Below, one piece after another: positions 21,761 to 30,166 of a stretch of DNA of 64,000 bases. A program made the translations under genes and the position numbers. The stretch is from positions 87,839-151,838 of the forward strand of contig NZ_QOHR01000006.1 in assembly GCF_003385555.1 (NCBI RefSeq). Direction: 5' to 3'. Under the pieces are notes generated by a model that did not search any database, had not been told where the DNA came from, and saw only the letters and a program-made list of their open reading frames with translations. Origin of the DNA: Rhodosalinus sediminis. GTDB lineage: Bacteria; Pseudomonadota; Alphaproteobacteria; Rhodobacterales; Rhodobacteraceae. The first letter of the stretch is position 1. Every line of letters begins with the position of its first letter.

Positions 21761-22624
21761 CGGGGAGAGGCGCACCAGCGCGCGGAGATCGGCCGGCGTG
21801 CGGCCCTCGGCCCGATAGGCGGCGATGGCGCGGGCGTCGTCGCGCTTGGCGAGGCGCCGGCCGGTTTCGTCGCGGATCAGGCGGTGGTGGTGGTAGATCG
21901 GCGTCGGCAGGCCGAGGAGGCGCTGCAGCAGGACGTGGATCGGCGTCGCGGACGCGAGGTCGGCGCCGCGGATCACATGGGTGACGGATTGATCGGCGTC
22001 GTCCAGCACGACGGCGAGGTGGTAGGACGCGCCGAGGCCCCGGCGGGCGAGGGCGACGTCGCCGATCGCGCGCGTGAAATGGTCGGGGCCGAGCGGCCCC
22101 GGAGGGTCCGCGACGCCGGTCTCTTGGTAGCAGAGCGGCGTCACGTCGAGCCCCGCCGCGGCCGCGGCGCGGGTCATGTCGAGGCGGAGCGCGACCCCCT
22201 CGGGGAGCGGGCCCCCGGGCGGCTGCGCCGGGCGGCAGGTGTCGGGGTAGATCACCCCGTCGGGGCCGTGCAGGGGCGCGCCCTCCTGCGGCGCGGAGGC
22301 GGCGGCCTCGATGTCGCGGCGGCTGCAGTGGCAGGGGTAGAGGAGGCCGCGGTCCCAGAGCGCGGCGAGCGCGGCGCGGTAGCGCGGCAGGCGGTCGGAC
22401 TGGCGCAGCACCGGGCCGTTCCATGTGAGCCCGAGCCATGCGAGGTCACTCTCGATCAGCGCGGCCCATTCCGGGCGCGCGCGGCTCTGGTCGAGGTCGT
22501 CGAGGCGCAGGAGGAAGGTGCCCCCCGCCGCCCGGGCCGTGTCGTGGGCGAGCAGCGCCGAATAGGCGTGGCCGAGGTGCAGCGGGCCGGTGGGCGAGGG
22601 GGCGAAGCGGGTGCGGAGGCTCAC
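21725..22624 (-). CDS. gluQ: Glutamyl-Q tRNA(Asp) synthetase
   Basis: A paralogue of the glutamyl-tRNA synthetase catalytic core that attaches glutamate to queuosine-34 of tRNA(Asp). The 299-residue product has the class I HIGH-like motif PLHLGHAYSALL, a zinc site (YPCHCSRRD, then YPDTC, the Cys-x-Cys...Tyr...Cys pattern of the family) and a KMSKS-like RLAKRDD. It has no anticodon-binding domain, as expected. The GTG start at 22624 overlaps the stop of the upstream methyltransferase gene. The last 16 or so residues (SPPHHLGPNTLGG) and the stop codon come from repeat element C. Confidence 0.92.
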   Translation of the reverse strand: MSLRTRFAPSPTGPLHLGHAYSALLAHDTARAAGGTFLLRLDDLDQSRARPEWAALIESDLAWLGLTWNGPVLRQSDRLPRYRAALAALWDRGLLYPCHCSRRDIEAAASAPQEGAPLHGPDGVIYPDTCRPAQPPGGPLPEGVALRLDMTRAAAAAGLDVTPLCYQETGVADPPGPLGPDHFTRAIGDVALARRGLGASYHLAVVLDDADQSVTHVIRGADLASATPIHVLLQRLLGLPTPIYHHHRLIRDETGRRLAKRDDARAIAAYRAEGRTPADLRALVRLSPPHHLGPNTLGG

Positions 22625-23235
22625 GCCTTCTCGAGGACGTAGACGAGGGCGCCCACGCCCTCGGCCGGCACGTGGGGCCCGTGCTCGCGGTGGCGCACGC
22701 GCGCGGCGCCGCGCTCCACGAGGGCGGTCACATGCGCCTCGAAGGCCGGGTCCTGCAGCGTGTTGTCGTTGAAGGAGAAGGCGAAGAGCCCGCCCGCGGG
22801 CAGGAGCGCCCAGACGCGGTCGAAGGCGGCGAGCGGCGCGGCGCCCGAGCCGATGACGCCGATGGCGGCGGCGGCGGCGTAGCGCCCGGCGCGGTCGGTC
22901 ATCGCGTCGTCGTCGCCGACGGCGTCGAGGGCGCGGTAGACGCCCTTGGCGCGGGCGACGTCCAGCATGCCCTCGGAGACGTCCACCCCGTCGATCGTGG
23001 TGAAACCCGCCTCGGCCAGCGCCTCGCCGGAGAGGCCGGTGCCGCAGCCGAAGTCGAGGATCGGCCGCGCGGGGTCGTCGATCGCGCCGGCGAGCGCCTC
23101 GGAGACGCGGCGCGGCGTGGCGTAGCCGGCGGCGCGCAGATCGGCGTCGTATTGCGTCGCCCAGTCGTCGTAGAGGCGCCGGGTCTCCTCGGCGCCCTGG
23201 GTGCGATACACTCTGTCGAGAAATCCCTGTGTCAT
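22621..23235 (-). CDS. Class I SAM-dependent methyltransferase
   Basis: A 204-residue methyltransferase with SAM-binding motif I ILDFGCGTGLSGEAL near residues 60-74, the acidic residue ending strand 2 in IDGVDVSEGML, and motif IV-like FDRVWALLPAGGLFAFSF. It has no obvious substrate-recognition insert. The substrate cannot be told; neighbours are tRNA-modifying genes (gluQ overlapping downstream, trmFO upstream), so an RNA or small-molecule substrate is possible. Its stop overlaps the gluQ start by 4 bases. Confidence 0.8.
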   Translation of the reverse strand: MTQGFLDRVYRTQGAEETRRLYDDWATQYDADLRAAGYATPRRVSEALAGAIDDPARPILDFGCGTGLSGEALAEAGFTTIDGVDVSEGMLDVARAKGVYRALDAVGDDDAMTDRAGRYAAAAAIGVIGSGAAPLAAFDRVWALLPAGGLFAFSFNDNTLQDPAFEAHVTALVERGAARVRHREHGPHVPAEGVGALVYVLEKA

Positions 23236-23257
23236 GCACGCGAGCCTAACCGGCGCG

Positions 23258-24613
23258 TCACGCGGCGTCCAGCGCCGCCCCCGCGAGCCACGCGCGCCAG
23301 GCCGCCTTGGCGCGGTCGGTGTAGGCGCGGTAGCGCTCCCGCCGGCCCTTGCGCCCGCCCTTGAGGCCCTCGACCGGGCGGAAGAGACCGAAGTTCACGT
23401 TCATCGGCTGGAAGGTCCTGGCCTCCGCGCCGCCGGTGATGTGATGTACGAGCGCGCCCATGGCGCTGTCGGCCGGCGCGGTGGGCAGCGCCTGACCGAG
23501 GATCTCGGCCGCGGCGAGGCGCCCGGCGAGGAGGCCCATCGCCGCGGACTCGACGTAGCCCTCCACCCCGGTGATCTGCCCGGCGAAGCGGATGTTGGGC
23601 AACGCGCGCAGGCGGAGCTGGTCGTCGAGGAGCGTGGGCGAATTGAGGAAGGTGTTGCGGTGGATGCCGCCGAGGCGGGCGAATCGCGCCTCCTCCAGCC
23701 CGGGAATCATCCGGAAAACATCCGTTTGCGCGCCGTACTTCATCTTCGTCTGGAATCCGACGATGTTGTAGAGCGTGCCGAGCGCGTTGTCGCGGCGCAG
23801 CTGCACCACGGCGTGGGGCTTCTCGTCGGGCTTGTGCGGGTTGGTCAGCCCCACGGGCTTCATCGGGCCGTGGCGCAGCGTCTCGCGCCCGCGGGCGGCC
23901 ATGACCTCGATCGGCAGGCAGCCGTCGAAGTAATCGGCCGTCTCGCCCTCGTGGAACTCGGTCTTGTCGGCGGCGAGCAGCGCGTCGATGAAGGCCTCGT
24001 ACTGGTCCTTCGTCATCGGGCAGTTGATGTAGGCCTGCCGCTCCGCCTCCGTCTCGCCCTTGTCGTAGCGCGACTGGCGCCAGGCGGTGCCCATGTCGAT
24101 GCTCTCGGCGTAGACGATGGGCGCGATGGCGTCGAAGAAGGCGAGCTGATCGGCGCCGGTGGCCCGCGCGATCGCCTCGCCGAGCGCGGGCGAGGTGAGC
24201 GGGCCGGTGGCGAAGATCCAGCGGCTCTCCCCGGGAAGCTCCGTGATCTCGGACTCCTGCACCGTCACCCGCGGGTGCGCCCGGAGCGTCGCGGTCACTT
24301 CCTCGGCGAAGGGGTCGCGGTCCACGGCGAGCGCGCCGCCGGCCGGCAGGCGGTGACGGTCGGCGGTGGTCATCACGAGACCCTGCGCCGCGCGCATCTC
24401 CCAGTGGAGCTGGCCCACGGCGTTCTCCGCGTCGTCGTCGGAGCGGAAGGAGTTGGAACAGACCATCTCGGCGAGATGGCCGGTGCGGTGCGCGAAGGTG
24501 CCGACCTTCGGCCGCATCTCGTGCAGCACCACGTCGACGCCCATTTGCGCGGCCTGCCATGCGGCTTCCGAGCCGGCCATGCCGCCGCCCACGATATGCA
24601 GTTTTTCCGTCAT
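23258..24613 (-). CDS. trmFO: Methylenetetrahydrofolate-tRNA-(uracil-5-)-methyltransferase (FADH2-oxidising)
   Basis: Makes ribothymidine-54 in the tRNA T-loop using methylene-THF and FAD. The 451-residue product opens with the dinucleotide-binding motif [14 protein letters not shown]. The conserved cysteines are in [12 protein letters not shown] (about residue 52) and [13 protein letters not shown]. The block [16 protein letters not shown] is characteristic of TrmFO, and [14 protein letters not shown] lies just before it. The start is ATG at 24611-24613. It forms a same-strand run with the methyltransferase and gluQ genes. Confidence 0.96.
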   Translation of the reverse strand: MTEKLHIVGGGMAGSEAAWQAAQMGVDVVLHEMRPKVGTFAHRTGHLAEMVCSNSFRSDDDAENAVGQLHWEMRAAQGLVMTTADRHRLPAGGALAVDRDPFAEEVTATLRAHPRVTVQESEITELPGESRWIFATGPLTSPALGEAIARATGADQLAFFDAIAPIVYAESIDMGTAWRQSRYDKGETEAERQAYINCPMTKDQYEAFIDALLAADKTEFHEGETADYFDGCLPIEVMAARGRETLRHGPMKPVGLTNPHKPDEKPHAVVQLRRDNALGTLYNIVGFQTKMKYGAQTDVFRMIPGLEEARFARLGGIHRNTFLNSPTLLDDQLRLRALPNIRFAGQITGVEGYVESAAMGLLAGRLAAAEILGQALPTAPADSAMGALVHHITGGAEARTFQPMNVNFGLFRPVEGLKGGRKGRRERYRAYTDRAKAAWRAWLAGAALDAA

Positions 24614-24652
24614 GCGCGCTATCTAGGCTCCTCGCCGGGGCGTGTCACGGGG

Positions 24653-25438
24653 TCACTGGCGCCAGTCTGGCGCGCGCTTCTCGAGGAAGGCCGATATCCC
24701 CTCGTTCGTGTCGCGGTCGAGCATGTTCTCGACCATGGCCGCGCCGGTGAAGTCGTAGGCCTGATCGAGCGGCATCTCGGCCTGGCGGTAGAAGGCCTGC
24801 TTGCCGATCTTCACGGCGGTGCCGAGCTTGCCCGCGATCGTCTCGGCGAGGGCCTGGGTCTCGGCCTCGAGCGCCTCGGGCGGCACGACGCGGTTGACGA
24901 GGCCGAGCTCGCGGGCGCGGGTGGCGTCCACGAACTCGCCGGTGACCAGCATCTCGAAGGCGTGCTTCAGGGGGACGTTGCGCGAGAGCGCGACCATCGG
25001 CGTCGAGCAGAAGAGACCGATGTTCACGCCGTTCACGCCGAAGCGCGTGCCCTCTGCGGCCACGGCGAGATCGCAGGAGGCGACGAGCTGGCAGCCCGCG
25101 GCGGTGGCGATGCCGTGCGTCTCGGCGATCACGGGCTGCGGCATCTCGCGGATCGTCTGCATCATGGTGGAGCAGCGCCGGAAGAGGTCGTCGAAGTAGC
25201 TCGCGCCGGCGTCCTCGGACTGCCGGCCCGCCTGCATCTCCTTGAGGTCGTGACCGGCGCAGAAGGCCTTGCCGCGCCCGGCGAGGATCACGGCGCGAAT
25301 CGCGGTGTCCTCCCTCAGCGCGTCGAAGGCGGCCTTCAGCTCGGCGAGCATCCCGTCCGAGAGCGCGTTCAGCCGGTCGGGGGCGTTCATGGTCAGCCGG
25401 GCGACGGCGCCCGTGTCCGCGCGGTCCAAGAGCGTCAT
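24653..25438 (-). CDS. Enoyl-CoA hydratase/isomerase family protein
   Basis: A crotonase-fold enzyme of 261 residues. The oxyanion-hole blocks are AFCAGHDLKEMQ (about 67-78) and ATAAGCQLVASCDLAVA (about 118-134). The C-terminal DRDTNEGISAFLEKRAPDW is typical of true hydratases. The position usually holding the first catalytic glutamate reads as Ala/Cys in AAGCQL, so the activity may not be classic crotonase hydration. AGGAGAGGAGG precedes the ATG at 25436-25438. It is divergent from the thioesterase gene 57 bases away. Confidence 0.85.
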   Translation of the reverse strand: MTLLDRADTGAVARLTMNAPDRLNALSDGMLAELKAAFDALREDTAIRAVILAGRGKAFCAGHDLKEMQAGRQSEDAGASYFDDLFRRCSTMMQTIREMPQPVIAETHGIATAAGCQLVASCDLAVAAEGTRFGVNGVNIGLFCSTPMVALSRNVPLKHAFEMLVTGEFVDATRARELGLVNRVVPPEALEAETQALAETIAGKLGTAVKIGKQAFYRQAEMPLDQAYDFTGAAMVENMLDRDTNEGISAFLEKRAPDWRQ

Positions 25439-25495
25439 CTTGTCCTCCTCTCCTGTTCGCGCCAACTCTAGGCGCCGTGAGGACGGGAGGAAAGC

Positions 25496-25936
25496 ATGGC
25501 GACAGGCGACGACGGGCTCGCGATGGGGGCGGAGGCGCTCGCGGCCTTCATGGCACGCGAGTTTCCGCAGGTGGCGGCGGATTTCGCGATCGAGCGGGTG
25601 GCCCCGCGCGAGATCGACGTGCGCCTCCGGGTGGACGAGCGACACCTGCGTCCGGGCGGCACCGTCTCGGGGCCCTCGATGTTCGCGCTGGCCGACGTCT
25701 CGGTCTATCTCGCGGTGCTGGCGATGATCGGGCCCGAGGCGCTGGCGGTGACGACGGGCTGCTCGATGGATTTCATGCGCAAGCCCGCCGCCGGCACCGA
25801 CATGATCGCGCGCTGCCGGCTCCTGAAGCTCGGCCGCGTGCTCGCCGTGGGCGACGTGCTCTTATACTCCGAGGGTATGGACGAGCCGGTGGCGCGCGCG
25901 AGCATGACCTATTCGATCCCGCCCGCGCGGGGCTGA
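25496..25936 (+). CDS. PaaI-type hot-dog thioesterase
   Basis: A 146-residue single hot-dog domain. RPGGTVSGPSMFALADVSVYLA (about residues 51-72) holds the acidic residue and helix of the PaaI/YdiI class that hydrolyses small or aromatic acyl-CoAs. The C-terminal strand SEGMDEPVARASMTYSIP is also standard. The substrate is unknown; the divergent crotonase-type gene suggests CoA-thioester metabolism. The last four bases (CTGA, with the stop) are also the first four bases of a 92-bp tandem repeat. Confidence 0.85.
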   Translation: MATGDDGLAMGAEALAAFMAREFPQVAADFAIERVAPREIDVRLRVDERHLRPGGTVSGPSMFALADVSVYLAVLAMIGPEALAVTTGCSMDFMRKPAAGTDMIARCRLLKLGRVLAVGDVLLYSEGMDEPVARASMTYSIPPARG

Positions 25937-26668
25937 GGCGCGCTCCTCGGCCCTGACGGGCCGCGTCGCGCGCGCGAGGAGCGACCGGAGGGAGTGACGC
26001 GCGCCCGCGGGCTGCGCGATCGAGCTGAGGCGCGCTCCTCGGCCCTGACGGGCCGCGCCGCGCACGCGAGGAGCGATCGGAGGGAGGGGCGCGCGCCCGC
26101 GGGCTGCGCGATCGAGCTGAGGCGCGCTCCTCGGCCCTGACGGGCCGCGCCGCGCACGCGAGGAGCGATCGGAGGGAGGGGCGCGCGCCCGCGGGCTGCG
26201 CGATCGAGCTGAGGCGCGCTCCTCGGCCCTGACGGGCCGCGCCGCGCACGCGAGGAGCGATCGGAGGGAGGGGCGCGCGCCCGCGGGCTGCGCGATCGAG
26301 CTGAGGCGCGCTCCTCGGCCCTGACGGGCCGCGCCGCGCACGCGAGGAGCGATCGGAGGGAGGGGCGCGCGCCCGCGGGCTGCGCGATCGAGCTGAGGCG
26401 CGCTCCTCGGCCCTGACGGGCCGCGCCGCGCACGCGAGGAGCGATCGGAGGGAGGGGCGCGCGCCCGCGGGCTGCGCGATCGAGCTGAGGCGCGCTCCTC
26501 GGCCCTGACGGGCCGCGCCGCGCACGCGAGGAGCGATCGGAGGGAGGGGCGCGCGCCCGCGGGCTGCGCGATCGAGCTGAGGCGCGCTCCTCGGCCCTGA
26601 CGGGCCGCGCCGCGCACGCGAGGAGCGATCGGAGGGAGGGGCGCGCGCCCGCGGGCTGCGCGATTGAC
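25933..26668. repeat. Eight-copy 92-bp tandem repeat
   Basis: Units start at 25933, 26025, 26117, 26209, 26301, 26393, 26485 and 26577. By eye, units 2-8 are identical; unit 1 differs at five positions. Each unit can fold: outer stem CGCTCCTCG with CGAGGAGCG and inner hairpin GGCCC-TGAC-GGGCC. The period is not a multiple of three, so a repeated peptide is not conserved in any frame, and the open minus-strand frames are composition artefacts. It fills most of the 788-bp gap between the thioesterase gene and trkA; the remaining 56 bases (26669-26724) precede trkA. Function is unknown. Confidence 0.95.
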
Positions 26669-26724
26669 CGGCGCGCGGGCGCGTGCCAGTCAGGGCTGTC
26701 TGCAATGGCGGGAGAGACCGGCCG

Positions 26725-28101
26725 ATGAAGGTCATCATCTGCGGCGCGGGCCAGGTCGGCTGGCAGATCGCGCGGCATCTCTCGGGCGAGAAGAACGACG
26801 TCACCGTCGTGGACAACAACGCCGATCTCGTGCGCCGCGCGACCGACGCGCTCGACGTGCAGGGGCTCGCCGGGCACGCCTCCTATCCGGACGTGCTTGA
26901 CCGCGCGGGGGCGCGCGACGCGGACATGATCATCGCCGCCACCTATTCCGACGAGGTCAACATGGTGACCTGTCAGGTGGCGCATTCGGTGTTCTCGGTC
27001 CCGCGCAAGATCGCGCGGCTGCGGGCGCAGAGCTACCTGACGGCGATCTACTCGGACCTCTACCGGCGCGACCACATGCCGATCGACGTGGTCATCAGCC
27101 CCGAGCGCGAGGTCGCCGACGCCGCGCTGCGCCGGCTTTCGGCGCCCTCGACCTTCGACGCCGAGAGCTTCCTCGGCGGCGGCGCGCAGCTTCTGGGGCT
27201 CCGGCTCACCGAGGCCTGCCCGGTGGTGAACACGCCGCTGCGCCAGCTGTCCGACCTGTTCTCGACCCTGCGGGCGGTGGTGGTCGGCGTGCGCCGGGAG
27301 GGCACGCTCTTCGCGCCCGAGCCGCGCGATCAGCTCTTTCCGGGCGACGCCTGCTACGTCGTCTCCCACGCCGAGGACGTGGGCCGCACGCTCGAGATCT
27401 TCGGCAAGTCGGCCAAGCGCACCGAGCGGGTGGTCCTCGTGGGCGGCGGCAACGTCGGCCTGACGGTCGCGCGCGCGCTCGAGGGGCGCTCGGAGCGCAT
27501 CCGCGCCAAGGTGATCGAGCGCGACCGCGCCGCCGCTGAGCGCGCCGCCGACGCGCTCGAGCGGACCATCGTGCTCAACGGCGACGGCCTCGACGTCGGG
27601 CTCCTGACCGAGGCCAACATCGCGCGCTCCGACGCCGTGCTCTGCGTCACCGACGACGATAAGACCAACATGCTCGCCGCGGTGCGCGCGAAGTCGCTGG
27701 GCTGTCCGATGGCGATCGCGCTCGTCAACGACCCGACGCTCGAGCCGCTGATGGACCCGCTCGGCATCGACGCCTACATCAACCCGCGCGCCACCACCGT
27801 GAGCTCGATCCTGCGCCACATCCGGCACGGCCGCGTGCGCGAGGTCTATTCCATCGGCGACGCCGAGGCCGAGGTGATCGAGGCGGAGGTGCTCTCCACC
27901 TCGCCCATCGCGGGCCAGCGCATCCGCGACACGGACTTCCCCGAGGGCGCGCTCGTCGGCGCGCTGCAGAAGGGCGACAGGATCGTCCGCCCGGACGCCG
28001 GCACGCGCATCGAGGAGGGCGACGTGATCGTGATCTTCGCGCTCGCCAAGGACGTCCCCGAGGTCGAGCGCCTGCTGCAGGTCTCGATCGACTATTTCTG
28101 A
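26725..28101 (+). CDS. trkA: Trk potassium transport regulatory subunit TrkA
   Basis: Peripheral membrane, NAD(H)-binding gate of the Trk potassium uptake system. The 458-residue protein has the two-fold RCK layout: Rossmann GAGQVGWQIARHL, a TrkA-C domain, a second Rossmann GGGNVGLTVARALEG at about 235, and a second TrkA-C at the end. The length equals E. coli TrkA. The ATG at 26725 begins the Rossmann strand directly (MKVIICGAGQVG); an in-frame start at 26683 would add 14 residues unlike the family. trkH follows 9 bases later. Confidence 0.96.
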   Translation: MKVIICGAGQVGWQIARHLSGEKNDVTVVDNNADLVRRATDALDVQGLAGHASYPDVLDRAGARDADMIIAATYSDEVNMVTCQVAHSVFSVPRKIARLRAQSYLTAIYSDLYRRDHMPIDVVISPEREVADAALRRLSAPSTFDAESFLGGGAQLLGLRLTEACPVVNTPLRQLSDLFSTLRAVVVGVRREGTLFAPEPRDQLFPGDACYVVSHAEDVGRTLEIFGKSAKRTERVVLVGGGNVGLTVARALEGRSERIRAKVIERDRAAAERAADALERTIVLNGDGLDVGLLTEANIARSDAVLCVTDDDKTNMLAAVRAKSLGCPMAIALVNDPTLEPLMDPLGIDAYINPRATTVSSILRHIRHGRVREVYSIGDAEAEVIEAEVLSTSPIAGQRIRDTDFPEGALVGALQKGDRIVRPDAGTRIEEGDVIVIFALAKDVPEVERLLQVSIDYF

Positions 28102-28110
28102 GCGCGCGCC

Positions 28111-29622
28111 ATGGCCCGGCTCTGGCAGCTTCCGCTCGTCCTGCTGCTCGCGGGGGTGTTCTGCGTCTCGATGGTGGTGCCGGCCGCCGTCGCGCTCGCG
28201 GCGGAGGAGTACGCGACGGCGCGCGCCTTCTTCTACGCGGGGCTTCTCGGCACGCTCTTCGTCGTGCTCGTCGCCGTGGCGCGCGGCGGCCGGCCGCCGG
28301 AGCGCGATTCGGTGCGCCAGCTCCTGGCGCTTCTCGTCGTGTTCCTCGCGCTGCCCGCGGGGCTCGCCGTGCCCTTCCACGAGGCGGTGCGCACGACGAG
28401 CTTTCTCAACGCCTACGTCGAGATGGTCTCCTGCCTGACGACGACGGGCGCGACGCTCTTCGAGCCCGAGCGCCTGTCGCCCGCGCTGCATCTCTGGCGC
28501 GCGCAGGTGGCCTGGCTCGGGGGGCTGTTGATCTGGACGGCGGCGGCGGCGATCCTCGCGCCGCTCTCGCTCGGCGGCTTCGAGGTCACCGCCTCGGGCG
28601 AACCGGGGCGCGCCGACGCGCGGCAACCGGCCTCGGCGATCGCCACGCCGCAGATGCGCCTCGCCCGCGCGGCGGGCCGGCTCGCGCCGGTCTACGCGGT
28701 GCTCACGCTGGTGCTCTGGCTCCTGCTGATGGCCTTCGGCGAGGCGCCGATGGCGGCGGCGATCCACGCGATGTCGACGATCTCCACCTCCGGCATCTCG
28801 GAGGGCGAGGGGGTCGTGGGCGCGCGCGCGGGGCTCCTGCCCGAGATCGCGGTCTTCGCCTTCCTGTTTCTCGCCCTGTCGCGGCTCACCTTCTCCTCGG
28901 ACACGCTGGCCACGGTGCGCACCGGGCTCCGGCAGGACCCGGAGTTCCGCCTCGGCCTCGTGATCGTCGTCGCCGTGCCGCTCGTGCTCTTCCTGCGCCA
29001 CTGGGCGGGCGCCTACGAGGTCGGGCAGGACGACAGCCTCGCGGAGGCGGCGCGCGCGCTCTGGGGCGCGAGCTTCACCGTCGCGTCCTTCCTGACCACC
29101 ACCGGCTTCGTCAGCGCCGACTGGCAGGCCGCGCAGCTCTGGTCGGGACTCGGCACGCCGGGGCTCGTGCTGATGGGGCTCGCCATTCTGGGCGGCGGCG
29201 TGGCGACGACCGCCGGCGGCGTGAAGCTTCTGCGCATCTACGCGCTCTACCTGCACGGGCTGCGCGAGATGGAAAAGCTGGTGCACCCCTCCTCGGTGGG
29301 CCGCGCCGGGGGCTTCTCGCGCCGTCTGCGCCGGCAGGGCGCCTTCATCGCCTTCGTCTTCTTCATGCTCTTCGCGCTCAGCCTCATGGTGGCGAGCCTC
29401 GTCTTCGCCGCCTTCGGCAGCGGCTTCGAGGAGGCGATGGTGCTCGCCGTGGCGGGGCTGACCACCACGGGGCCGCTCGTCGTCTGGGCGACCGAGGCGC
29501 CCGTCGCGCTCGCCGACCTCGCAGGCGGCGCGCGCCTCGCCTTCGCGGGGACCATGGTGCTCGGCCGCTTCGAGCTTCTGGCGATCGTCGCGCTCCTCTC
29601 GCCGGCGCTCTGGCGGCGCTGA
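28111..29622 (+). CDS. trkH: Trk potassium transporter membrane subunit TrkH
   Basis: Potassium-conducting inner-membrane subunit of 503 residues. All four pore loops are present with their selectivity-filter glycine: SCLTTTGATLF, MSTISTSGISEG, ASFLTTTGFVSAD and AGLTTTGPLVVW. About ten transmembrane helices can be counted. GGGVATTAGGVKLLRI is the conserved stretch after pore loop 3. It forms an operon with trkA just upstream and is followed by hfq after a 171-bp gap. Confidence 0.95.
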   Translation: MARLWQLPLVLLLAGVFCVSMVVPAAVALAAEEYATARAFFYAGLLGTLFVVLVAVARGGRPPERDSVRQLLALLVVFLALPAGLAVPFHEAVRTTSFLNAYVEMVSCLTTTGATLFEPERLSPALHLWRAQVAWLGGLLIWTAAAAILAPLSLGGFEVTASGEPGRADARQPASAIATPQMRLARAAGRLAPVYAVLTLVLWLLLMAFGEAPMAAAIHAMSTISTSGISEGEGVVGARAGLLPEIAVFAFLFLALSRLTFSSDTLATVRTGLRQDPEFRLGLVIVVAVPLVLFLRHWAGAYEVGQDDSLAEAARALWGASFTVASFLTTTGFVSADWQAAQLWSGLGTPGLVLMGLAILGGGVATTAGGVKLLRIYALYLHGLREMEKLVHPSSVGRAGGFSRRLRRQGAFIAFVFFMLFALSLMVASLVFAAFGSGFEEAMVLAVAGLTTTGPLVVWATEAPVALADLAGGARLAFAGTMVLGRFELLAIVALLSPALWRR

Positions 29623-29793
29623 GGGGCGCGAAAACCGCCAAATCGGGTCTGGAATTCGCAGGCCACAGAACCCATACTCAAAGGCCGGACACGATGCCGC
29701 ACCGCGGCGCCCGCGCGTCGCGCAACGACAGTCAAAACTCCCGGCAGCGCCGACGGCGTCCCGCAGGGATCAGAAGCAAAAAAGGGACATTGG

Positions 29794-30033
29794 ATGGCCT
29801 CGGACCGCCAGAACCTTCAGGACACCTTCCTCAACCACGTGCGCAAGACGAAGGTGCCGGTGACGGTCTTCCTGATCAACGGCGTCAAGCTGCAGGGCGT
29901 CATCACCTGGTTCGACAACTTCTGCGTGCTGCTGCGCCGCGACGGGCAGTCGCAACTCGTCTACAAGCACGCGATCTCGACCGTGATGCCCTCGCAGACG
30001 ATCAACCTCTACGACGGCGACGACAATAGCTGA
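29794..30033 (+). CDS. hfq: RNA chaperone Hfq
   Basis: Hexameric Sm-like RNA chaperone that pairs small RNAs with messages. The 79-residue product has the Sm1 motif ([19 protein letters not shown]) and Sm2 with the family signature YKHAIST. The short acidic tail (LYDGDDNS) is usual for alphaproteobacteria. AGGGA precedes the ATG. hflX follows and, judging from its homology, is translated from very near or inside the hfq 3' end. Confidence 0.97.
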   Translation: MASDRQNLQDTFLNHVRKTKVPVTVFLINGVKLQGVITWFDNFCVLLRRDGQSQLVYKHAISTVMPSQTINLYDGDDNS

Positions 30034-30166
30034 CACCGGCGATACCCCCGCGACCCGCGCGGCGGTCCTGCACCCCGACATCCGGACTGCGCCCGACCGG
30101 CGCGATCCCGGCTACGCGCTCGCCGAGGCGGTAGCCCTCGCCCGGGCGCTGCCGGGGCTCGAGGTC

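Noticed and set aside
25933..26668. Tandem array considered as a CRISPR
   Set aside because: The units are 92 bp, directly adjacent and essentially identical, with no unique spacers, and there are no cas genes nearby.
25909..29286. A 1125-codon open frame on the minus strand across the tandem repeats and antisense to trkA and trkH
   Set aside because: It is antisense to two well-supported genes, has an Arg/Ala/His-rich composition typical of GC-driven false frames, and its repeated part reflects the 92-bp array, which has no stop codon in any minus frame.
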